Below the pieces are notes generated by a model. That model searched no databases. It saw only the letters and a program-made list of their open reading frames with translations, and was not told the DNA's origin. Shown here one piece after another: positions 8,001 through 14,643 of a DNA stretch of 18,821 nt. The position numbers were made by a program, and so were the translations under genes. The DNA is from an uncultured Lachnospiraceae bacterium (GTDB lineage: Bacteria > Bacillota > Clostridia > Lachnospirales > Lachnospiraceae). The first letter of the stretch is position 1. Each line of letters starts with the position of its first letter. The stretch covers positions 1-18,821 of the forward strand of contig CAJTQO010000056.1 of the NCBI GenBank assembly GCA_910578405.1, in the 5' to 3' direction.

Positions 8001-9463
8001 TATCCTTGGATATGAAATCATTTACTGCGGTGGCTTTATATAGTGGCAAAACCACCGTTGAGGCAAATTATGAATACCGTGGTGAAGAGGGGGGAAAGGT
8101 ATATGACAGCAGGATGCTCCTATTGGATGGGGAGAATATTTCTTCTGCCGATATCAGGGCCGAAGGCGGTAAAGTGGCAGGCGGCTTAAAACATTTGGAA
8201 GGTTTGACGCTGGCAGAATGGACAAATGAAATCTCTTATGAAGGGCAGGAAAGATATAGGGAAATCCGGTTTACGGCCGTATATTCCGATTGTGTCGTAA
8301 CGCTCTGGTATCCGGAAGGGAATGAATATGTTATCCTGGGCCAGGGAGAACGGTTTACGCTGCCGATAGAAAATGAGAAATATGAAAATATGGTTTGGTC
8401 CGGTTATAGCCAGGGAGCGACTGTAACCGTTACAGGGGATATGCATTTTAGTTTGGACTCCTATGAGGTGAAGGACACTTCCATGCCAGACGATGCTCCG
8501 GCTCCGGATGATTCGGGCAATTCCGGAGGAGGCACGGATAAGCCGGGTGTAGAAACCCCAGGGGATGATTCCGGTGATGAAGAAACCCCAGGGGATAATA
8601 ATGGCGGGGATGATTCGAATGATACAGAAAAGCCAGGGGACGATAACGCCGGGGATGACTCCGGTGATACGGAGAACCCAGGGGACGATAATGGCGGGGA
8701 TGATTCGAATGATACAGAAACCCCAGGGGACGATAACGCTGGGGATGGTTCAAACGACGCAAATCAGCCTGGGAACAGTGGCGCGCAAGACAATGCAAAC
8801 AAGGGAAACGATACCGATGACAGGCAGGACAATCATGCAGGCGTAGGAGGAAACAACGCAAATGCCACAGGAAGCGCGCAAGGCGTCAGAGTCCCGGAAA
8901 GGGTGATAGCGCAAGTGACGGCACAGCTTGCTAATGTGAAAAACGGGGAAACCGTGAATGTGGATATGAAAGAGGCTACAGTAGTTCCGAAACAGATTCT
9001 GGAATCGGCCCGGGGCAAAGATGTGACAGTTGTCCTGAATATGAATGGGTATAAGTGGGTGATTAATGGCAGGGATATTGCCGCAACGGAATTGAAGGAA
9101 ATCAATCTGGAAGTTAAAATGGATGTAAATGCCGTCCCAAGCAGCCTTGTCAAGACTTTGGCAGGGGATAAGCCTACCAGGCAGCTTTCCTTGACGCACA
9201 ATGGCGACTTTGGCTTCCGGGCGGATCTTGTCCTGAACCTTGGCAGTGAGAACAGAGAGAAAGTCGGTAACTTATATTATTATGACAGCACAGGAAAACT
9301 GGTATTTATGAATGCCGGGAACATAGCGGATGACGGGACTACGGTTTTACACTTCTCCCATGCTTCCGATTATGTTATTGTAATCAGCGACAAGGCTGCT
9401 GCAAAAGCAGTGGAAACGGGCAGTGACAGTGGAGAAATGAAAAGTCCTAAGACTGGAGAGTAG
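5054..9463 (+). CDS. Large secreted acidic surface protein with Ig-like, repeat and SPKTG motifs
   Basis: This 1469-residue protein is probably displayed on the cell surface. Order: signal peptide (1-~30, MRKMKAKLLGVFLAASMAMS start); Glu/Pro/Gly-rich low-complexity stalk (~30-300); three Ig-like modules beginning near 303, 424 and 545 (two share a KPVIES start and an AGDT strand); a segment ~668-1135 with an exact 78-residue tandem pair (762-839, 840-917); four 15-residue Asp/Gly repeats (1178-1237); and a C-terminal domain (~1278-1455). D435-D446 (DADADGKVSVND) resembles an EF-hand calcium loop. The last residues are SPKTGE, a clostridial SrtB-type sorting motif, but the hydrophobic segment and basic tail that normally follow are absent. 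I chose ATG 5054 over ATG 5006 because the signal peptide begins there and AAAGGAAAAGG precedes it. A sortase gene follows 6 nt downstream. Ligand and function are unknown. Confidence 0.9.
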   Translation: MRKMKAKLLGVFLAASMAMSAVVPMYGIAAGDTGGSAYADGSEQDAAEEVTETQEEGTAQAAEEAVSDVGQASKGEAISEKESVPDGEMTTDEEQTSEEAAAPGEEQASGEEQASGEEAESGGQTQEEGEVFDEEGKDEEVTAPDAPGGENAPGEEAAAGGEQEPGEVMPGEGQEPGDGPAPGEGQMPGEDPMPGEQPEGEGQNPGEATPEEGQTPDKETVPGGAQNAAPEPDGEEPDSIVQAPGAGSADGTQTPDVGLAPDGTQTPEAGLDGTPAVGTDGIAVNGKIPQGEDAGIISAAEGYDTNKPVIESFEFVENGQELTAGDTLNFNISAYDADSGIQSVRVYVTPEDGGFGGDVSFTKEDGSNLYKGTLACDQLIGTRFYISSITVVDMVGNFTDGKVMDDNGQYLYTFTLNGNVCGDISISGIQMEINDADADGKVSVNDTVIYTVNFTCEGESIVDVDLYVNRCEGGVSGSLGMDKAYDADTQTATVTYTITDDTYPGIWELFQIYVTGGSGYGYSFDRSQMGEDANLKFTVSQTGEYDEEKPVIESITLDKNGETVEAGDTVTMRVKASDEHLSSRAFAQFIPIVVNVEAYITVELELDATTGEYIGSIEITEDTYPCEWDLEQLSVSDEAGNTAYLDEFEKDHYLTHPWYFRVMSDTYVENTIGVKFNFYGLRRDEYFCYDEVISSETVSNVGHRASLRELGVALPQPEEIDGLNFVGWKNGSITVDEDTQLIFNNTDTSGYNEIYNITAEYDKGYVNIWLNYRKQDGSNSYVQMVKFVEKDTTYREALDSLELPEDAYADGFTGFQFNGHYEEDACIGDSAFMGANATYDKGFVEVNLSYLTKDDLKNSANLKYFVEKEAIYKDVLDLLELPEDAQTEGFAGFQVKGADENTAVGEGAYFSVNAVYNSYQIECLTKHSDGDCNTVNHALNKTYPAGTKMGDILADLDRPEAVGGAEFEKWALLNSAISEEDEISLDMKSFTAVALYSGKTTVEANYEYRGEEGGKVYDSRMLLLDGENISSADIRAEGGKVAGGLKHLEGLTLAEWTNEISYEGQERYREIRFTAVYSDCVVTLWYPEGNEYVILGQGERFTLPIENEKYENMVWSGYSQGATVTVTGDMHFSLDSYEVKDTSMPDDAPAPDDSGNSGGGTDKPGVETPGDDSGDEETPGDNNGGDDSNDTEKPGDDNAGDDSGDTENPGDDNGGDDSNDTETPGDDNAGDGSNDANQPGNSGAQDNANKGNDTDDRQDNHAGVGGNNANATGSAQGVRVPERVIAQVTAQLANVKNGETVNVDMKEATVVPKQILESARGKDVTVVLNMNGYKWVINGRDIAATELKEINLEVKMDVNAVPSSLVKTLAGDKPTRQLSLTHNGDFGFRADLVLNLGSENREKVGNLYYYDSTGKLVFMNAGNIADDGTTVLHFSHASDYVIVISDKAAAKAVETGSDSGEMKSPKTGE
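8585..8764 (+). repeat. Four 45-bp coding repeats (15-residue Asp/Gly units)
   Basis: Four contiguous 45-bp units encode variants of x-PGDDN-x-GDDS-x-DTE, for example KPGDDNAGDDSGDTE and NPGDDNGGDDSNDTE. The units alternate between A/G and N/G forms, as if a two-unit block was duplicated. They form a charged linker before the C-terminal domain of the surface protein. Copy number in such arrays commonly varies between strains. Confidence 0.85.
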
Positions 9464-9469
9464 GAAGAG

Positions 9470-10240
9470 ATGAAGCGGAAGAGAAGAAAAGCCATATCGA
9501 CTGGGTGGGCGGTTCTTTTAGGGCTGGCGGTCGTTTTGACAGGCTGTGGCCCGGAGGATACGCAGTCTGGCGCCAATGGCGGTGTGGGCGCTTCTGTAGA
9601 AGCTGCCGCTGTCCAGGAAGAGGGAACGGCGGCGCTTACGGAAGAAGCCAAAGAAGCGGAAATTGATTTTGAATCGCTAAAGGCGCGGAATGAGGACATC
9701 TATGCATGGATTACAATTCCGGGGACAGAAATTGATTATCCGGTTGTGCAGAGGATGGGTTCAGAGGATTTGTATGATAATTTTTATTTAAACCATACGG
9801 TAGATTTGGTGGAGGGCTATCCCGGAGCGGTTTACTCGCAGCCGGTTAACCGTAAAGACTTTATGGATTCTGTTACCGTGTTATATGGGCATAATATGAA
9901 AGATGGCAGTATGTTTGGATGCCTGCATGACTATGCGGATAAGGATTATTTTGATAGGAACCATACTGTGGTTATCCATACGCCGGACAATGTTTACCTG
10001 TACGAAATCTTTGCGGCAGTGGATTTTTCGGACGCGCTGCTGCCTTATGAGTATGATTTTTCCAATTCGGAGGAAGTCCAAAGGTATTTGGACGATATCA
10101 GGGAGTGCGCAGGGAATTTCAGGGAGGGCATGGAGGTGTCAAAGGAAAGCAGGATTTTAACGTTGTCTACCTGCTACAGCACGGAGGATTCGAAGCGTCT
10201 TTTGGTTGAAGCGGTATTAGTGGAAGAAATAGGCGGATGA
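9470..10240 (+). CDS. srtB: Class B sortase with lipoprotein-type signal
   Basis: This 256-residue extracytoplasmic transpeptidase should cleave a (S/P)PxTG-type signal between Thr and Gly and attach the product to the cell wall. The catalytic set is complete: H141 in LYGHNMKDGSMFG, C235 in TLSTC and R243 in EDSKRLLV. The spacing and the helix between H and C (FSNSEEVQRYLDDIR) mark class B. The N-terminus (MKRKRRK, hydrophobic stretch, VLTGC with C26) reads as a lipoprotein signal where many sortases have a plain membrane anchor; an acidic linker (~45-65) follows. The gene starts 6 nt after the surface-protein stop, with GGAGAG at 9455-9460 as ribosome site, and is co-transcribed with it. The SPKTG motif of the neighbour matches the specificity known for Clostridioides difficile SrtB; that this pair acts together is inference. 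Confidence 0.92.
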   Translation: MKRKRRKAISTGWAVLLGLAVVLTGCGPEDTQSGANGGVGASVEAAAVQEEGTAALTEEAKEAEIDFESLKARNEDIYAWITIPGTEIDYPVVQRMGSEDLYDNFYLNHTVDLVEGYPGAVYSQPVNRKDFMDSVTVLYGHNMKDGSMFGCLHDYADKDYFDRNHTVVIHTPDNVYLYEIFAAVDFSDALLPYEYDFSNSEEVQRYLDDIRECAGNFREGMEVSKESRILTLSTCYSTEDSKRLLVEAVLVEEIGG

Positions 10241-10276
10241 GTTTTCCTGCAGGGAAGGAAGAGATTAGGAAAGAAA

Positions 10277-10317
10277 GGTGTAAAGCCATAGGGAGTTGTG
10301 GCTTTACGCCTTTTGTT
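10277..10317 (+). terminator. Rho-independent terminator after the sortase gene
   Basis: GGTGTAAAGCCA (10277-10288) pairs with TGGCTTTACGCC (10299-10310), 12 bp with one G-U, a 10-base loop and then TTTTGTTT. It closes the surface protein-sortase transcription unit. Confidence 0.88.
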
Positions 10318-10991
10318 TATCTGCGGACAGTACGCTTCAAAGACATCGGCGTGAAAGAGTTGTATTTTGGCGTCTTGGCGCCGTTGCGTCTGCTATGAGC
10401 GAAAGCGTGTCTGGAATGAGGTCTATGGTTGGCGCCATAATGGGAATTTAAGTTAAGGAACTGTTTTTTATGAGATTTTCTTCATGTTGAGTTTCCTTAT
10501 TTTTCAAATTTACGTCTCTGGATTAGGCACAAAATTAATGTTTTCTGTCAAAGGTTCCGCCACAATTAATAGGCGGTTATTTGTTTGGACTTGTGCGATT
10601 TTACAAGAAACAGACAAAAAAGGGGAAGTTCAAATTCTTGATAGACCGTTGATAGTATGTTATACTGTTTCCTGGAAATTGGTTTCGATTACAGGGAGCG
10701 TGATACATCCGTATGTTATGAAAATTATGGGAACCACTGTTTCATAAAAGGATAAACCGCACAGGGCGCAAGGAGTGGGCAGGGGTTAGTTTTCATGTTC
10801 TGGCGAAGTTAGGGAAAGGGGAACTTTTTATTTGGAGAGCCTGCGCAGGATTTGCAGGATATTGTGGAATTTGCGGGGGAGGAAGCGTACGGAAGGAACA
10901 GATTTGCGGCCCATATACGAGGAGCTATCCTGGGACATATGATAGGGCGGCAGCCAGGATTTGCAGCCAATAGGGCAGGAAGGGAAAATCC
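10318..10991. other. Long intergenic region with structured elements, no clear gene
   Basis: About 670 bp without a convincing protein gene. I see an imperfect hairpin, TTTGTTTG (10580-10587) with CAGACAAA (10611-10618) enclosing CTTGT/ACAAG (10590-10594, 10603-10607), just upstream of a strong promoter. Downstream there is an 8-bp inverted repeat TTATGAAA/TTTCATAA (10716-10723, 10740-10747). A 36-codon frame starts at TTG 10832 and ends at TGA 10942, with AAAGGGG upstream; its product would be basic at the N-terminus and acidic at the end. An 87-codon frame at 10484-10747 overlaps the promoter and is rejected. No known riboswitch class was recognised. Confidence 0.6.
10638..10666 (+). promoter_or_regulatory. 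Strong sigma-A-type promoter upstream of the glycosyltransferase
   Basis: TTGATA (10638-10643), 17-bp spacer and TATACT (10661-10666), with extended -10 TG at 10658-10659. The predicted start near 10673 leaves a leader of roughly 320 nt before the glycosyltransferase ATG at 10992. This is unusually long and may hold regulation or a small gene. Confidence 0.72.
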
Positions 10992-12038
10992 ATGATTTCA
11001 ATATCACTATGCATGATTGTAAAAAACGAAGAAAAGGTCTTGGGGCGCTGCCTGTCCTGTTTATGCGGGCTGGTGGATGAGATGGTAATTGTGGATACCG
11101 GGTCGAGCGACCGGACGAAGGAAATTGCGGCGCAATATACGGACAAGATATATGATTTCCAGTGGGTGGATGATTTTGCGGCGGCGCGCAATTTTGCATT
11201 TTCCAAAGCTTCCGGGGATTACATTTACTCTGCGGATGCGGATGAAATATTGGATAAGGCAAACCAGGAGCGTTTCCTGTTGTTAAAAGAAAATATAATG
11301 CCGGAAATTGAAATAGTGCAGATGTATTATTGCAACCAGCTAAAATATTCCAGTGTATACAATTATGACAGGGAATACCGTCCCAAGTTGTTTAAGAGGT
11401 TTCGCACTTTTACATGGATTGACCCTATTCATGAAACGGTGCGGACGCAGCCTCTGGTATTTGACAGTGATATTGAAATTATCCATGAGCAGGAGGAAAG
11501 CCACGCCAAAAGGGACTTGGCGGCGTTTGAAAGGTTATGCGGCAGGGGGGGACAGCTTTCCGGGCGGTTGTTGGAGCTTTATGCCAGGGAGCTGTTCCTG
11601 GCAGGGGAGGAAGAGGATTTTCTGCGGGCTGAGCCGTATTTTGCCAAGATGTGCGGGGAAGAGGACAGGCCGGAGGGGGAATGGATGGAGGCTTTTTGTG
11701 TGGCGGCCAGGGCGGCCAGGCTGCGGGGGGATATTCCTGGATTTTATAAATATGCCATGAAAGCGGTTGCCTGCGGAAGCTGTGCGGAAATCTGCCTGGA
11801 ACTGGCATATTATTATGAAGGGGCGGCAGACGAGGAAGAGGCGGCCGCTTGGTTTTACAATGCGGCATTTGAGACGGAAAGCATACTGGATATCCGCTGT
11901 GGCGAAAAGGCGCTGCTTGGGCTGGCTGGCTGTTACCGACGGGCCGGGTTAAAAGAAGACGCAAAGGAATATGAGCGGATGGCGGAAGAAAAGGCAGCCG
12001 GGAGAGGGGAAGACAGGAAGTTAAGAAGCCGGAAGTAA
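10992..12038 (+). CDS. Family 2 glycosyltransferase with helical (TPR-like) C-terminal half
   Basis: This 348-residue protein probably transfers a sugar from a nucleotide-sugar donor in the cytoplasm. The N-terminal GT-A domain (~1-180) shows LCMIVKNEE (6-14), VDTGSSDRTKEIA (34-46) and an acidic metal/donor motif ADADE (81-85). The pattern IDPIHETV is typical of this SunS-like GT2 group. From ~185 the protein is rich in Ala, Glu and Tyr helices (AYYYEGAADEEEAAAWFYNAAF), resembling TPR repeats that could bind an acceptor peptide or partner. The start at ATG 10992 has AGGAAGGG upstream. The acceptor is unknown; peptide, protein and polysaccharide are all possible. Its long leader and the following DUF3842 gene suggest a two-gene unit, but their functions do not obviously connect. 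Confidence 0.88.
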   Translation: MISISLCMIVKNEEKVLGRCLSCLCGLVDEMVIVDTGSSDRTKEIAAQYTDKIYDFQWVDDFAAARNFAFSKASGDYIYSADADEILDKANQERFLLLKENIMPEIEIVQMYYCNQLKYSSVYNYDREYRPKLFKRFRTFTWIDPIHETVRTQPLVFDSDIEIIHEQEESHAKRDLAAFERLCGRGGQLSGRLLELYARELFLAGEEEDFLRAEPYFAKMCGEEDRPEGEWMEAFCVAARAARLRGDIPGFYKYAMKAVACGSCAEICLELAYYYEGAADEEEAAAWFYNAAFETESILDIRCGEKALLGLAGCYRRAGLKEDAKEYERMAEEKAAGRGEDRKLRSRK

Positions 12039-12103
12039 GAGGCGGAATCCGAAAAGCCAAGTAAGGGACGGGAAGCGGTCTGGAACAGGGAGGAAAAGGC
12101 AGG

Positions 12104-12511
12104 ATGGACATATTGGTAATAGATGCGCAGGGGGGCGGGATTGGCAGGCAGATTGTATCGGCGGTTAAGAAAAGGTTTCCGGGGCAGACGGTAACGGCGG
12201 TGGGCGCCAACAGCGCCGCCACTTCGGCAATGTTAAAGGCAGGGGCAGACCGTGGGGCTACCGGGGAAAATTCCGTAATAGCCTGCTGCCGTACGGCAGA
12301 TGTTATTATCGGCCCGGTGGGAATTGTCATTGCAGATTCCCTTTTAGGGGAAATAACGCCCCAAATGGCAGTGGCAGTGGGCCAGAGCCGTGCAAAAAGG
12401 ATTTTGATTCCGGTGAACCATTGCGATAATTATATTGTAGGGGTGCCGGACTTAACGCTGGCCAGGCTGGTAGAGGGGGTCGTGAAGGAATTGGAGTCGA
12501 TTTTACAATAA
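12104..12511 (+). CDS. DUF3842 family protein
   Basis: This 135-residue soluble protein is of unknown function and is widespread in clostridia. It opens with a beta strand and glycine-rich loop, LVIDAQGGGIGRQIV (4-18), like a nucleotide- or cofactor-binding Rossmann turn. Conserved-looking blocks follow: VGANSAATSAMLKAGADRGATGEN and ADVIIGPVGIVIADSLLGEITP. The full length matches the family. GGGAGG about 10 bases before ATG 12104 supports the start. It lies 65 nt after the glycosyltransferase with no terminator between, so co-transcription is likely. No enzymatic activity should be inferred from the glycine-rich turn alone. Confidence 0.9.
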   Translation: MDILVIDAQGGGIGRQIVSAVKKRFPGQTVTAVGANSAATSAMLKAGADRGATGENSVIACCRTADVIIGPVGIVIADSLLGEITPQMAVAVGQSRAKRILIPVNHCDNYIVGVPDLTLARLVEGVVKELESILQ

Positions 12512-12532
12512 TGCAGGCGCATCACCAATAAA

Positions 12533-12554
12533 AGGCACGAAGCCTCGTTTTTTT
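12533..12554 (+). terminator. Weak possible terminator after the DUF3842 gene
   Basis: AGGC (12533-12536) and GCCT (12542-12545) flank an ACGAA loop, followed by CG and seven T (12548-12554). The stem is only 4 bp, so termination may be partial. The same hairpin sequence, GGCAYGAAGCCTC, recurs at the start of the leader RNA at 12600. Confidence 0.4.
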
Positions 12555-12556
12555 GC

Positions 12557-12585
12557 TTGTTTTTTTCTTAAGGCTGTGATATAGT
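12557..12585 (+). promoter_or_regulatory. Promoter for the leader RNA and family-5 importer operon
   Basis: TTGTTT (12557-12562), 17-bp spacer and TATAGT (12580-12585), with extended -10 TG at 12577-12578. The predicted start is near 12592, immediately before the first hairpin of the leader. Confidence 0.7.
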
Positions 12586-12591
12586 ATGGTT

Positions 12592-12766
12592 CATTAGGAG
12601 GCATGAAGCCTCTTGCAGAAGCAGAAGCTTTGTTTTTCAATTCACAGGCCCGGGAGAAACGGTTTGTTTTCTGTGGGACAGTTTATGATTTTTATGGAAT
12701 AACGGATAAAGAATGTATGTACATGAAGGCATACAATCCTTCCAAGAGGGATTGTATGTTTTTTTA
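12592..12766 (+). ncRNA. Structured leader RNA or small RNA with alternative pairings, class unknown
   Basis: About 175 nt between a promoter and a strong terminator, upstream of the family-5 importer. A 5' hairpin GAGGC-ATGAA-GCCTC (12598-12612) is followed by a middle hairpin, CACAG with CTGTG, closing an AGAAAC/TTTTCT extension and a GCCCGGG bulge. AATGTATG (12712-12719) almost copies ATTGTATG (12751-12758), the 3' arm of the terminator, so both can pair with the same CATACAAT. CCTCTTG (12609-12615) is also exactly complementary to CAAGAGG (12743-12749) in the terminator loop, competing with the 5' hairpin. Such switching is what an attenuator or riboswitch needs. No known aptamer consensus (T-box, SAM, cobalamin, TPP, lysine, purine, NiCo) was recognised. 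6S RNA is an alternative by length. An 88-codon frame over it (12603-12869) is not believed. Confidence 0.55.
12730..12765 (+). terminator. Strong terminator ending the leader RNA
   Basis: CATACAATCC (12730-12739) pairs perfectly with GGATTGTATG (12749-12758), 9-base loop, followed by seven T (12759-12765). It lies about 200 nt before the importer lipoprotein gene, so the operon is expressed only by readthrough or from another promoter. A second hairpin, GTCAGC/GCTGAC (12832-12847) extended by GGAT/ATCC, lies between them and lacks a T-tract. Confidence 0.85.
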
Positions 12767-12967
12767 TGCACACGGACGCGGAAAGGAAAACCTTTTCTAT
12801 TTAATGGCACATGGGCGCCAGAAGGAAGGATGTCAGCAAAGGCTGACGGGCATCCGGCGCGGCGAGTAGATAAGTAGGCGGCTTTCCTGCCGGGGGGGAC
12901 GAAAGGATAGTTGGCAGCAGGGGAAAGGGACGCTTATGTTTTTTATAGGAAGAAGCAGGAGGATTTT

Positions 12968-14542
12968 ATGAAGAAGCTGTATTTATTAGGGATGGCGTTA
13001 ACGGTTCTTTTCACTTTGGCAGCGTGCGCAGGACAGAAGGAAGCGGGAAACGGGGACGGCGCTGCATCCGGCCTGGCAGAGGGCGGGGAGGGGCCAACGC
13101 TTGTTTATGGCAGCAATGATTATACAAGGATTAATCCGGCAATGGATGAGCATGGGGAAATCAATATTTTGCTGTTTGACGGCCTGACGGCGCATAACGG
13201 AAAAAACGAGGTAGTGCCTGGCCTGGCCAAGGAATGGGAGTTTGAGGAAAGTTCCTGTACTTATACGTTTTACTTGCGGGAAGGGATAAAGTGGCATGAT
13301 GGGGAAGATTTTACCGCAGAGGATGTGAAGTTTACCATCGAAGCGATTATGGATCCGCACAACGGCTCGGAAAACAGTCCGAATTATGAGGATGTGGAGG
13401 AAATTACCGTAATAGACGCACATACTATTTCGTTCCGCCTGGCGGCTCCGAATGTGGCGTTTTTGGATTATATGTCCATTGCGGCGCTTCCGGCGCATTT
13501 GCTGGAGGGGAAGGATATGCAGGAAGCGGATTTTTTCCGCCATCCGGTGGGGACAGGGCCGTACCGGATGGAAAGCTGGGAAGAGGGGCAGGCCATTACG
13601 TTAGTGAGGAATGAGGGGTATTTTAAAGGGGAGCCGGGAATAGAGCGGATTGTTTTTAAAATTGTTCCCGATGATAATGTAAAGGCGCTGCAAATGCAGT
13701 CAGGGGAATTGGATTTGGCACTGTTGACGCCGAAAGACGCCCAGGCTTTTGCCGGACGGGAGGGGTATAGCTGCTATCATATGAAAACTTCGGATTACCG
13801 GGGGATACTGTTTAATTTTAACAATGCATATTGGAGGGAAAATCGGGACCTGATTCCGGCGGTTTGTTATGCGCTTGACCGGGAGGCGATTCTGGAAGCT
13901 GTTTTGCTTGGGGAGGGGGAAGCGGCGTACGGGCCGCTGCAGAGGAATATTTATAACAATGAGGAAGTGGAGAAGTATAGCTACAGTCCCAAGAAGGCGA
14001 AAGAAATCCTGGAGGAGGCGGGCTGTCTGGCAGGTGCGGATGGTTTTTATGAGCGTAAGGGGGAAAAGGTAGGGTTTACGCTAAGCGTAGGCGCAGGGGA
14101 TCAGGTGCGGCTGGATATGGCGCAGGCGGCGGCGCAGCAGTTGCGGGAAGTGGGCATTGACTGTCAGGTGGAAATCCCCATGCAGGTGGATTGGGGCGGG
14201 CAGATGGCCTATTTGATTGGCTGGGGCAGCCCGTTTGATGCGGATGACCATACGTATAAGGTATTTGGGACAGGGAAAGGGGCGAATTACAGCGGCTATT
14301 CCAATGAGTTGGTGGATTCCAGCCTGACGCAGGCGCGTCAGACGTTAGACCCGGCGGTTCGGGCGAAGGCTTATGATAAATTCCAAGAGGAACTGGCCAA
14401 GGCTCCGGCCTTTGCCTTCCTTTGCTATGTGGACGCCAATTATGTGGCAAAGGACGGGATAAAGGGGATTTCGCAGGATACGGTAATGGGACACCATGGC
14501 GTGGGAATTTTTTGGAATATAACGGAATGGACGATGGAATAG
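12968..14542 (+). CDS. Family-5 ABC substrate-binding lipoprotein (peptide/nickel type)
   Basis: This 524-residue lipoprotein should bind a peptide, metal-chelate or similar ligand outside the membrane. The signal ends in the lipobox LAAC, followed by a Gly/Ala/Glu linker. The SBP_bac_5 domain spans most of the rest, with the usual blocks LAKEWEFEESSCTYTFYLRE, GIKWHDGEDFTAEDVKFT and PVGTGPYRMESWEEGQAITL, then RNEGYFKG. The C-terminus GHHGVGIFWNITEW carries adjacent histidines H509-H510. This tail is familiar from clostridial members often labelled nickel-type, but the ligand is not established here. ATG 12968 is chosen because GGAGGA lies 5 bases before it and the signal peptide starts there; an in-frame ATG at 12911 is poorer. 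It is the first protein gene of the importer operon. Confidence 0.92.
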   Translation: MKKLYLLGMALTVLFTLAACAGQKEAGNGDGAASGLAEGGEGPTLVYGSNDYTRINPAMDEHGEINILLFDGLTAHNGKNEVVPGLAKEWEFEESSCTYTFYLREGIKWHDGEDFTAEDVKFTIEAIMDPHNGSENSPNYEDVEEITVIDAHTISFRLAAPNVAFLDYMSIAALPAHLLEGKDMQEADFFRHPVGTGPYRMESWEEGQAITLVRNEGYFKGEPGIERIVFKIVPDDNVKALQMQSGELDLALLTPKDAQAFAGREGYSCYHMKTSDYRGILFNFNNAYWRENRDLIPAVCYALDREAILEAVLLGEGEAAYGPLQRNIYNNEEVEKYSYSPKKAKEILEEAGCLAGADGFYERKGEKVGFTLSVGAGDQVRLDMAQAAAQQLREVGIDCQVEIPMQVDWGGQMAYLIGWGSPFDADDHTYKVFGTGKGANYSGYSNELVDSSLTQARQTLDPAVRAKAYDKFQEELAKAPAFAFLCYVDANYVAKDGIKGISQDTVMGHHGVGIFWNITEWTME

Positions 14543-14643
14543 TGGAAGGAAAAAGATATTAGGCAGGCGGATGCGGAATGGAAACCGGCGTTGTCCAATG
14601 TAAGCCGAAAAGAATAGGCGGGGCAGGTGGGCAGGCATTCCAT

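Noticed and set aside
10484..10747. 87-codon open frame in the intergenic region
   Set aside because: It spans the strong promoter at 10638-10666, has no ribosome site and has no recognisable protein features.
10828..11262. 144-codon minus-strand frame opposite the glycosyltransferase start
   Set aside because: Most of it is antisense to the conserved GT2 N-terminus, and the remainder shows no family motif.
12592..12766. Assignment of the leader to T-box, cobalamin, SAM, TPP or NiCo riboswitches
   Set aside because: None of the conserved core sequences of these classes could be found by eye.
12603..12869. 88-codon open frame downstream of AGGAGG
   Set aside because: The AGGAGG is only one base from the ATG and is part of the leader hairpin. 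The frame also runs through the perfect terminator and T-tract.
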